A stretch of 64,000 nt of DNA from Ipomoea triloba. Lineage: Eukaryota > Streptophyta > Magnoliopsida > Solanales > Convolvulaceae. Each line of letters opens with the position of its first letter. Position 1 is the first letter of the stretch. This document shows, piece by piece, positions 52,000 to 61,916 of the stretch. The DNA lies in assembly GCF_003576645.1 (NCBI RefSeq), contig NC_044917.1, positions 1,430,414 to 1,494,413 on the forward strand, given 5' to 3'. Position numbers and translations under genes: made by a program. Below the pieces are notes generated by a model. It was not told the origin of the DNA and searched no databases. It worked only from the letters and a program-made list of their open reading frames with translations.

Positions 52000-52148
52000 T
52001 ATAGAAATAGAATAATGAATATATTTCACCAACAGGTTTGGAAGGCTTAAATAGCCATGCATACAACTGAAACTCCATAGTCTACGAAACAGTTAATAGC
52101 TAGACTTATTCTAATCCTACAAACTAGGATGAAGCAGTCAACACAACA
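52000..52148 (-). repeat. Candidate 5' LTR of the truncated Copia element
   Basis: The inner boundary is set by the primer-binding site. The outer end is a guess at TGTTGTGTTGACTGC on the minus strand, which gives an LTR of about 150 bp. The inner terminus (TTTCTATA) lacks the canonical CA and I found no clear target-site duplication, so both limits are tentative. Confidence 0.45.
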
Positions 52149-52247
52149 TAATAAGTTATTCCTTCTTACTAAGCACAAAGTGTTTGGCTTGATGTTAATA
52201 TTATTAATCTATGTTATTCAGTAATAGGCAAGTATATAATAGCTTAT

Positions 52248-53200
52248 CTGAAATAAGTAAAGTAAAAAGTTTTGGTGAGAATTACGGAATACATTATAGA
52301 ACAAAGATCAAAGATCAAAGTGCTCGATATAATGTACTTGTGAGTTGTAAGCTCCAAAAAAAAAAATACGTTAATTATTTTGAAATTCCATAACTCAACA
52401 ACCATCTTTCAAGGAATTTAGTAGCAGTTTGCAAGGGGACTTGGTTATAGGTCATTAGTAAGCTCCAATCAGGCAGTGAAGGATAGAAAGATAGTGCAGT
52501 TGTTTTCTATCTCAAGGATTGTCAGACAGTGAATGATAGTTCATAATTGTAACTTGATCACTATCTCAAGGATTGTCAAATACGCTAGAAGCGGTGTGCT
52601 TCTATTCGCATTTTTATTGGATAAAATACTTAGTGAAAGGGGAAGAGTCAGCGTAGGTTGAGTTTTCCAATTGAAATAAGTAAAAAAGTCTTGCAAGAAC
52701 TACATAATACATCATATAACGAAGATCATAGTGCTCTATTTAATGTCACTTGTGAATTGTAAGCTATAAAAAAATGCGTTGATTATTTTGAAATTTCAGC
52801 ACTCAACAATAACACCATCTTTCAAGGAATTTAGTAGTTGTGTGCAAAGGAACTTGGTTATAGATCATTAGTAAGCTCCAATTGAGCAGTGAATGATAGA
52901 AAGATGGTGTAGTTGCTTTCTATATCAAGGATTGTTAGGCAGTGAAAGATAGGAAGATACAATGGAACTATTTTCTATCTCAAAGATTGTCGGACAGTAA
53001 ATGATAGAGCATCATAGTAATTTGATCACTATCTCAAGATTGTCAAATACAGTATAAGTAGTGTGCTTCTGTCCGCACTTTGTATTGGAGAAAATACTTA
53101 GTGAAATTCCTCGTTGGAGTAAAAGGGAAGAGTGGGTATAGGTTGGGTTCGTCAAACCATTTAAAAATTATCTCTTGCATTTTACTTTTATTGCTATTGT
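52248..53200 (+). repeat. Tandem 425-bp duplication resembling a Copia LTR remnant
   Basis: Two imperfect units start TGAAATAAGTAAA at about 52249 and 52672. They share CACTTGTGA or ACTTGTGAG, CACCATCTTTCAAGGAATTT, TTAGTAAGCTCCAAT and GATCACTATCTCAAG. The second ends AAATACTTAGTGAAATTCCT, then GTAAAAGGGAAGAGTGG, words typical of the R/U5 part of plant Copia LTRs. No internal domain follows. Confidence 0.55.
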
Positions 53201-53880
53201 TATTACTATGCAACTAACCCCATAACTTTTATTCACAATACACAATTCATAAAGCGCTACAACCACATATTTTAAGCAAGTTTGAGATTTATGCTGCAAG
53301 GAAATTTATTTCCTTAACTTTATTTTTACCACACTTAGAGCTACGATCGAAAATTTGAAAAAAGTCTATTGAATCCCTCATTCTAGACTTTTTAGCTTGC
53401 TTTGGACCAACAATAAATATTATGTAAAACAGGGAAAATAAATATGATTTGAGTAAATAAATATATACTTATTATTAATGCAATTCTTATAGTTTACAAC
53501 TAATAGTAACAAATACACTTTAAATCTGCACTTAATGAATACACATTTTAAATTATTAATCATAACTTTATTCATAAAAGATAAATTCTCTCGCAAAGCG
53601 CTTACTATCTTTTGATTTGGCAAGACACACATCTTACATTATTAATCATAACTTTTTTATTAAGTAATAGTTATCCATTATCACTATATATATCATCACT
53701 ACAAAAACTATGATAATGCCGTCGGTTCGCCGTCAAGACTGGACCAATATCCTAGGAGACATTTATGTATGTACTTAGCAATAAATTGCCGTAACCTTAG
53801 AAACCAAAATTATCCACTATTTTTCACTTGAGCTTAGTGATTATTTAATATTAAAATAAAAATAAAAATAAAAATAAAAA
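53201..53880. other. Spacer downstream of pectinesterase gene 3
   Basis: AT-rich sequence that should contain the 3' UTR of gene 3. A short (AAAAT)n run lies at 53852-53880. No gene is seen. Confidence 0.5.
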
Positions 53881-55732
53881 TTATATCCCATCATCATATG
53901 GGAAGGAAGTAGAATCCAACCATTCATCTCCGGTGATGAACTCCGACACAGTGTAGTTCAAGGCATCATTATAATCCATAACATGAAAGCCCGCCCAACC
54001 GACCCGATTCTCCGTACCCGAACCCGGACCATTGTTTTGATACTCTCCATAGTACAACGTGTCCAGCCCGTCATCGCCGACCCAGTTGGTCCACCCTTCG
54101 GGCGCTATGAAATCGTCAATGTAGGATTCAATGTAGACCGTAACGGAGTAATTTTGCCACGGCCGGCCGAGGTAGCTCTTGACGGCGTTCGAATTGTTGT
54201 ACAGGTCGTAGGTCGCGAGGATCGAGCAGTTCTGTATGGCGATTCCCGTTACTTCGAACGGGTTGCCGCGGGATTGGGCGGTGACGACGGTGAATTGGCC
54301 GGGCATCGGCATTCTGGAGACGATGTTGCAGCCCTGGAAGACGGCGGCGGCGTTGCCGAAGATGTAATCTATGGTGCCGTAGATGTCGCATTCCCGGTAG
54401 AACTGGCGGAACGAGTGTACGTAGAGGGAGTCTTGGAATCCGGCTATGGTGCACCGGTACACGGCGGCTAAATCGGCGTTGATCCGCAGGGCCACGGCTT
54501 GGTGGTTCTCCGGCCCCGCCGTGTTCTCGAAGGCGATGTCACGCGCCAAGAAACCGTCGCCGGAAACCGCTGGTGGATAAAAAATTTGAATCGGAGTCAG
54601 TATTATACTCTGTCTATTTTATGTGTCTGATTCAAAAATTTGTTCATTTAATAATTACACTTAAAATACTATTAAACACAAAAAATTAAATTTAGAAATG
54701 AGTAGAAAGTAGATGTAGATGCAGTGATTAAGAATGCTAGATCTAGAATTTCTAGACTATAAGATAGGAACGTATTATTAAGTTAACGTTACCAACGGTG
54801 GCGCTTCGGAAGGTGGTCCAGCCGCCGACGTTACTTCTGTTACCGGTGATGGTAGTGACGTTACTTCCGTCTCCTAGCAGAACGATGTTAGGCTTCCAGC
54901 CCGGAATCACCAAATTTTCTTGATACACCCCTTGTTTTACGTATATGAAGATTCGGACATCGCTGTTATTGGGAGCAAAATTAACGGCGTCCGTGACGGT
55001 CGTGAAGTTCCCCGTCCCGTCAGCCGCTACCGTCAGCGTGTCACTCTGGTCATAATCGTTGTAGTAATCGTCCAAGATTCGGCGGTCCTTGCCCGACAGC
55101 CATCCCGGAAAATCCGCCGACATTAACCGCCTCCGACCACCGTTATCTCCGCCGCTTTTTGTCGCCGCGCGGCCGGGCTGGGCGAGAGCCGAGAGACTGT
55201 TGGCGACGTGCTTGTAGGTGTCCTCGATGGAGCCCACCAACGTTGTTTTCATGGGACCCGTCGAAGATTCCAATCCTTCCAAGCACGTCGCTTTGTTCGT
55301 CATCGCCGCGCTGAGAAACGCCTTCGCGTCCGCAATCTTCCGAGCGTCCGGCGACGCGCTTAGCCGGGAAACGGATTTTTTCAACGACGAAACCGTGCGT
55401 TCGTGCAGGTCTTTGCAATCCTGAACGGTCCCCCTCTGTTTCTCGACGATATTCCCGCCGGAGCCGGAGACGGCGAACAGGTCCGACAACTTTCCGGCCT
55501 GGGTTAACGCCGTCTTCAGGGACTGGAGGAGAAAGTTCAAGACATTTGGGCTTATGTTTATGGAAATTGAAAGTTTAATGGAGTGCAAACAAGCATCGGG
55601 GTGGGGTTTAGACTTGCAGAAATTCGCCGCAGAAGTGATGGGATAATTGTTGAAATCTGCAGTTTTAGCTGCGAATAAATGGACAGAGAGAAGAAGAAAA
55701 AGGAGAAGAAGACGCAAACGCGCCATGGCCAT
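53881..55732 (-). CDS. PME: Pectinesterase with PMEI-like pro-region (cluster gene 3)
   Basis: Two exons (54793-55732, 53881-54569) give 542 aa. There is a second ATG two codons after the first; I use the first (55732). Residues 5-22 are a Leu-rich signal peptide. PMEI cysteines are C39, C48, C106 and C150. The processing motif is RRLM (201-204) and the PME domain starts near residue 231. Active-site residues are present: Q337 (QAVAL), Q359 and D360 (GFQDSLY), D381 (IDYIFGNAA), then LGRPWQ. It differs from its neighbours in having one intron only and in YSVTV in place of the usual YSRTV after LGRPW. The single intron is at the same codon (after ATV) as the last intron of the other three genes, so the first intron position of genes 1, 2 and 4 is absent here. 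Confidence 0.95.
54600..54715. repeat. Stowaway-related fragment in the intron of pectinesterase gene 3
   Basis: TACTCTGTCTATTTTATGTG and then AAAATACTATTAAACACAAA and AATTAAATTTAGAAATGAGTAG match, in order, the left half and interior of the MITE at 34724. The right terminus is missing. It sits in the homologous intron (54570-54792). Confidence 0.6.
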
Positions 55733-55780
55733 TATAGAGTAACTCAGACAAGCTTATACAGATTGTTCTTCTGGCTATTA

Positions 55781-55792
55781 TCTATATATATA
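55781..55792 (-). promoter_or_regulatory. TATA box of pectinesterase gene 3
   Basis: The minus strand reads CTATATATATAGA, about 50-60 bp upstream of the ATG at 55732. That allows a short leader of about 20-30 bases. Confidence 0.55.
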
Positions 55793-57597
55793 GACTGAAA
55801 ATGCAGAGTAAAGAATTAAGGTTAAGGATTTGAGTCTGGGATGGGAGAACAAGTTGTGCTAGCAGCTGCATGGATCTGTCAATCATCCGTAGTTGATAGC
55901 TCCCTCACATGGCAGTAAATTATAGTGACATATTTATACTATTACATTTGTGACAGAGAATAAGTGTGACATTATAAAATCTAGGACCATCACGTATTCA
56001 TCACATTATAATTCAAGAAAGAGTTTTACTATCTGTACGTACTCTCAAATCTTACTATCTCAATATATGACAGTTTTTTTTAAGTTAGTCCCAAAATAAG
56101 TGTTCAGTCTATGTAATGCCGACTCTAGACCAAAGTGGGCCCGAGTCGACCACTTGAACCAAGTCAGTCCGCTAAACCTCTCCAATATCCAACCCATCAG
56201 AATTATTCACTTTATCATTTTTCATATGAGTCCAATAAATCTCTGGTGCAGGTTGAGTATAGTTTAATAAGAATGATAAGACTCTTGTTGTTGGAGCCAT
56301 TAAGGTTTCAAGAATATTCCCATTAAAAAATATGATTAAAGACAATAACTAACACTAGTGATTGAACAGAAAGTAAAAGGATAAATTTAGGTGATGCGTT
56401 TTGCATGTGCGCGCATTACATGCTGCCGACGTGCATTAATCAGTCCAAAAAGTGGTCGTTAAGGTAATGAATGGTAATTTGGTTTCATTAGCGAGGAGGG
56501 AAGAATCACTGTTAGCCATTTCTTCTTCTTCTTCTTCTTTTTTTTTTTTTTTTTTTCTTCTTCTTTTTTATATTTTTTTCTTTTTGGGTGATCTAAATTA
56601 AAGCAGAGATGGCCCACCAAGTTGTCTGCCATGCTCATGCATAGTACATATTACATAATGGTCGCAGGTACTTTTGCATTCCCAAGTACCTCATATCTCA
56701 TGATATTTTTTTTACTTCCAAAATATCTACTATCTTGTCAAAGTTTCTTTAAAAAAAGAAAAAAGGAAAAAAAAAAAAAAACTTTTTCTATTGCTACTAC
56801 AGTACTACTACCTTACTCAAGAGGATGGAGGAATCATTGTCATTTTTTAAAATTTATTTTATATATAAAGAGTGAAATTATAATTTTAATTTTATAAATA
56901 TGCACAAATATATCGTAAATGATCATTTGTATCACGACTTAGTCAATAAAAAAAATATTATTGCTCTTAGAAATTACAATTAATCAGCGATAGTTTTTGA
57001 CAAAGATTACTAGCCATGTAACTAGAGAAATAAAATGCAAACGCATGGCAGTTCAGTTAGTCACATGAATTAAATTTGGAAAATTAAAGTGCAAAAAATC
57101 AAAGAATCTGGGATTGAAAGTGAGATGATGAGCTGCCCTTTTGGCTTCAAATTGTATAATGATTGAACTATAATATTACAACTTTGCAATAAATGCAATA
57201 AGAAGTTAATACCATTTCTAACATTGATTTTCAAATATAAATTTTTATGCATTTGCAATTAATGTTAGCCACCTTTTATATGTTCCTGTGATTGTTGATT
57301 TTTCCACGAACCATGAGATGTGCCACAACACTATTGCAAAGAGGGTCACTGATTGCCACTAGGGATGTCCACAAATTAAACACTGAAAATATCTAGAACA
57401 CGATGTGGAGTCCCAACCAAATATCCCACGTACTTGAGGCAACCTTGCACTGTGCAACACGCACCTTGCTCAGTATATATACTATTGAGAATAAAAATAT
57501 TATAATAATTAAGTCAATCAATTACAAAGATATTAGAATGTCCAAACCCTATACTCTACCTAAATTAATTAGTCTAACCTCTATATCCTCAAGATAG

Positions 57598-57641
<44 letters not shown>
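57598..57641. repeat. (ATT)n microsatellite
   Basis: About 14 ATT units. Confidence 0.95.
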
Positions 57642-57642
<1 letters not shown>

Positions 57643-57782
57643 ATTAAAGAGTTAAAGACCCGTGAATAAGTATATACTAAACACCTAATGATATCTTTAA
57701 TTTGTGCGACTTAAAAGAACTAACCCAAAAAGAAAGGGATGGGTAGTTGAATGTATCAATTTAGCAGTGGGCTATTGGTAAA

Positions 57783-57822
57783 CAATAATAATAATAATAA
57801 TAATAGTAATAATAATAATAAT
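57783..57822. repeat. (AAT)n microsatellite, interrupted once
   Basis: About 13 AAT units with a single AGT interruption. Confidence 0.95.
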
Positions 57823-58077
57823 GTCTGGTTGACCACTCATTTGGTTTACCAATCACCTTAAAATCTTATTTCAGATACAGTATGAGAGTGAATAGATTAG
57901 GAACATGAGATTAGTTATTATGAAACTTTGTCCGAACAAATTAGATAAATACCTCTTTTGTGCAGGGTGTATAAGATTAATATTGCCATAAGTTAAAGTG
58001 CCTAATGTACAAAACAAATAGTAATAAAAATAGCAATAACAATATAATTTATATAAGAGAATATCTTATATGTATTA

Positions 58078-58380
58078 GTTGACAATATCGAAATCCCCCG
58101 TGAATTCAAGTTTAGTAAGAGTGATGCAAACATCACATGTGAACGCTAGCATGTCATATGTAGGAACTGGGCCGACAACATTGAAAACGGCAACGCGAAA
58201 AAAATCCATGTCGTTTTCCCCCATTGTATCGTCGCCGTTGGATGTTAGCGATGAAGCCGTCCCCATTTTTGTCCATTCCTGAGTTCCATGCTCTTAGCTA
58301 CACTCTCCACGTACTTGTATGTATTGGGGATTCCAAAAGTGTTTGCTCCATTTGTAATATTGACAATGCACCTACCGGTA
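58078..58380 (-). pseudogene. Possible gene relic of unknown origin, frame-shifted
   Basis: The lower part is an open frame of 63 codons ending at 58075-58080, with a non-random look (FFRVAVFNVVGPVPTYDM, then alternating hydrophobic residues). Just upstream a second frame continues with similar quality (ANTFGIPNTYKYVESVAKSM), offset by one base, and a stop blocks the first frame there. That suggests an old coding sequence with a frameshift. I do not recognise the family. The beta-strand-like pattern makes a capsid-like origin conceivable, but this is speculation. It could also be chance. Confidence 0.25.
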
Positions 58381-59146
58381 ATAAGTAAAATTTTTGTCAT
58401 CATCAAAAGTTAACAAATGTGACAATTTTGGGAAATGTCATTTCCTCCATCAATGTCATAACAAACATAGTTAAATGGATCAATACTTTTTAAAACAAAT
58501 GGTGTAATGTATTGATGAGTTGTATAATTTGAAACTATTTATAGTAAGTACTATTGAAAAATTTTTAGACCAATTTTAAGATATTGTGATATAGTTATTC
58601 CATACTTATTTTTTGAGGAGACAGCCTGAACAATTTGTTAAGAGTTTATAAAATTATATATTTTTTAGTACGTAATCAATTTGTAATTAATTAAAGTACA
58701 CGTTTTGAAGGATTCACTTTCATTGTTTAGGCTGACTACCATAATTAAATTTGAGCTATATAAATATTATGAAAAAAGCATGTAAAGGGTTCAAAATCAT
58801 TTTCACTCACAGTAATAATATTTTTCAGTGATGATTCTTTAAATTTTCTTTACAAAATTTTTAATTTTCCGATCAATTATTGCATTAACCGGTCGTTGGT
58901 TGTACCCATTGTAAAACCAACCGTATCAATTCCAATAGTTTTTTATTTTTTAAAATAACATCCCAATTGCGATGCACTCTCTACTAGACTCAATTCAACT
59001 CCAGCTAATATCAAACTAAGCAATTATGGAAGAACGTGGAGGCGAGGGGAATTCTCCATCAATGTCACCCTCCATGAAAGGTAACCAAGAATTTAAAAAT
59101 TAAATACCATAAATGAATAAAATGGACAGTAGCATATGAACCGTAC

Positions 59147-61671
59147 TTAAACCGATAAACCGGCCGCGTATTTCACACCGGTCGAGGGCAACCACGAGTT
59201 ACCCAAAATGAACTCGGCCACCGTGAAATTATGGGCCTGGGCCGATTCATTCATAAGGTGGTAACCGGGCCACTTCACTCGATTGCCCAAACCCGCACCG
59301 GGCCCGTAGTTCGAAAATTCCCCATAAAACAGCGAGTCCAATGCATAATCCCCGTCCCATTCCAGCCACCCTTCGGGCCGGATCGCGCTGCTAATGTACG
59401 ATTGCATGAAAACCGTGCGTGAATAAAGCCTCCACGGCCGGCCGAGGTACGAGGCGGTGGAGTTTCCGGCAGCCAGCAACTCCGGCTCCGCCGTGATGTT
59501 ACAGAATTGGATGGAGAATCCGGTGGGCTCCGCCGGGTCTTTCCGGCCGTGCGCGGTGATTGTGTTCTTTTGATTGGGGAGGCCCTTTCGGGCCGAGATC
59601 TCGCAGCTCTGAAACACCGCCGTGCTGTCGCCGAAGATGAAGTCCACCGTGCCGGTGATCTTGCATTCCCGGTAGAATTGTCGCATGGAATGTGCGTAGA
59701 GCGTGTCTTGATAGCCCCTTATTGCGCACCGGAATAGCACCGATAAATCGGAATCTGACCGGAATGCCACCGCCTGGTGCTTTTCCGGCCCCGCCGTGTT
59801 CTCAAATGTCACATCGCGTGCTATGAACCCTTGGCCCTTCACAGCTGCAAAAATATATTAATGTACGATGAATCAACCGACAACCGTACGTACTACGAGA
59901 AAACAAATAATACGTACAAGAAATGTTTTCCTGCTCAAATCCTGTCCTACACTATTGTAATTACTATAGATTTTGTGAGGAGTCTTCTTCATCAAATTCA
60001 CTCTATTACAATGTAGTATTATAATGTAGTATAAATTAATTTACCGAATCTCAAATTCATGACTTTTTATTTGAGAGAATAGATTATGTCAGCAGACCAA
60101 AAGATTATTGGTGACTGAAAATTAAGTGATAGTGAGGGATCAAAATTATAATCAGAACTCTATTTTAGGCAATTACCGAAAGTTGCGGATTTATAGGTGG
60201 TCCAACCGTCGACGTAGCTGCGGTTGCCGGAAATGACGGTTTGATCCATGCCATCTCCGATCAGGACTATGTTCCATTTCTTCTTACCAATCTCTATATA
60301 TTCTCTGTACACTCCCTTCTTGACATATATGACGTAGCGCCGGGAGCTGAGTTCGGGGGCGGCGGAGATGGCGTGTTTTATGGAGGTGAAATTCCCGGTG
60401 CCGTCAAGCGCCACCACAGCATCCGCCGTCACCACATTGGACTGTAGGAGTCTCCGGTCACCGGATTTTAGCCAGGAAGGGAATTCTCTAATAAGCTTCC
60501 TGCCTTGAAACTTGGGGCCGGGGGGAATCGGGCGTACCATGGCTAGAACGTCGCGGATGGAGGAAGATATCTGGTTTAGGGTTCCGGCGACCAAATTCTT
60601 GACCAAACCATCGGTGCCGTCGAAGCCTTCAATGCAGGTGTCTTGATTGATCATCGCCCCGCTCAACCACGCCCTTAAATCAGCGCTCAGATTGCCCGTG
60701 CTATTGTTCCTTTTACCTGTGAATAATGCAATAATCTCTCATCAACCATTACTAAATTCTATTGCATTATAACACTCTCACGTTCAAAAATTTGGGAAAA
60801 AAAAACATATAAGTTCATAATGTTTCAAGTAAAACATACCCAGTACTAATTAATTGAATTCTGATATAATGCATGTAAAGAACTTATCCACACAAGTTGA
60901 AATTTCTTATCTATAATAATAAAAAGATAAATTACAGTGATGGTTACCTCTATTAGTGTGAAATTTTGTGTCTTTATCCATAATCTACCACTTAGAAAGT
61001 GACTACAAAGACCTACTTTAAAGGAAAAGTTATGATTTATAATGCTACTACTAAAGACTAACTTATTGATTTGAATTCAATTTTAATCTGATTTTTTAGT
61101 ATGGTTCCATTTATGTGATTTCAATCTTTTTTTTTTTTTTTTTTGTCAATGATAGAAAAATGTATAACTTATAACTTAGAATGTATACTAAATAACATTG
61201 TGATGTTAATAGGTAAAGAATTATAAAGAGATCAATAACTTTTTTTTTTTTTTAAACAAAGAGGTCAATAAGTTAATTCAAATGAAATCAAACTAGTAAT
61301 TTTGTGATTATTTGAGAACATAATGTAATTAATCTTATTTAGAAAGAAAAGAGATTGAAAAACATACCAATTGGATTCTGAGAAGCAAGGAGAGTGGATG
61401 AGAGTTCATCGGCAGAGAGGTCAAGCAAATCAAGGCAATCGGAGACGGCATTAGAAAGCCTAAAATCCCCAAAAACATTCCCAACTTTCGCCACCACAGA
61501 CGTGACCTGCTGGACAACGTCGATGGTGGTCTTGACAGACTCCACGAAATCCGGCGCAGAAACCTTCAAAATCTCCGCCGGATCAAATCCCACTCCGGCG
61601 TCCCCCCCGCCGGACAGATTACACACACACAATATTACCAGAAACAAGGCAGACAATAAGGAACGAGCCAT
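59147..61671 (-). CDS. PME: Pectinesterase with divergent PMEI-like pro-region (cluster gene 4)
   Basis: Three exons (61368-61671, 60177-60716, 59147-59844) give 513 aa. Residues 1-23 form a signal peptide. The pro-region has only the second pair of PMEI cysteines (C79, C129). The first pair, normally in a CxxTxYPxxC context, is absent, as in the peach PPE8B-like group of pectinesterases as I remember it. An RKLI and then an RRLL motif precede the PME domain, which starts near residue 175. Catalytic residues Q305 (QAVAF), Q327 and D328 (GYQDTLY), D349 (VDFIFG) and LGRPWR are intact. After FIFG the sequence is DSTAVFQ where most family members have NAAAVFQ or DAAAVFQ. Intron positions match genes 1 and 2. 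Confidence 0.95.
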
Positions 61672-61904
61672 TTCAATTCCGATAATTAAGTTTTAGCACT
61701 AAAAAACGCAGAGCGAAACGGAGCACTTAAACTGATGAAGAAAGAAGTCATGATTTCCCAGCGGCATTCATTGCTGTTGTCAGGCCAGGCCGGTGTTCAA
61801 ACGTGGCAGCTACAATGGACAGGGCCAACATGCACGGTTTGGTGCGTGTAATTACTACGTTTGACTTCTCACAACATCGTAACTAGCTCTCCTCGATCTG
61901 CAAC

Positions 61905-61916
61905 TGTATATATAGA
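61905..61916 (-). promoter_or_regulatory. Candidate TATA box of pectinesterase gene 4
   Basis: CTATATATACAG on the minus strand, about 235 bp upstream of the ATG. The distance implies a leader of about 200 bases, so this is less certain than for genes 1 and 3. Confidence 0.4.

Larger units (their letters stand above)
55800..59146. other. Spacer between pectinesterase genes 3 and 4
   Basis: AT-rich sequence with a long pyrimidine tract (CTTCTT and T runs, 56520-56582), an A-rich stretch at 56750-56780, and two trinucleotide microsatellites listed separately. On the minus strand at 58078-58380 there is a gene-like relic with a frame change, also listed. Nothing else looks coding. Confidence 0.5.
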
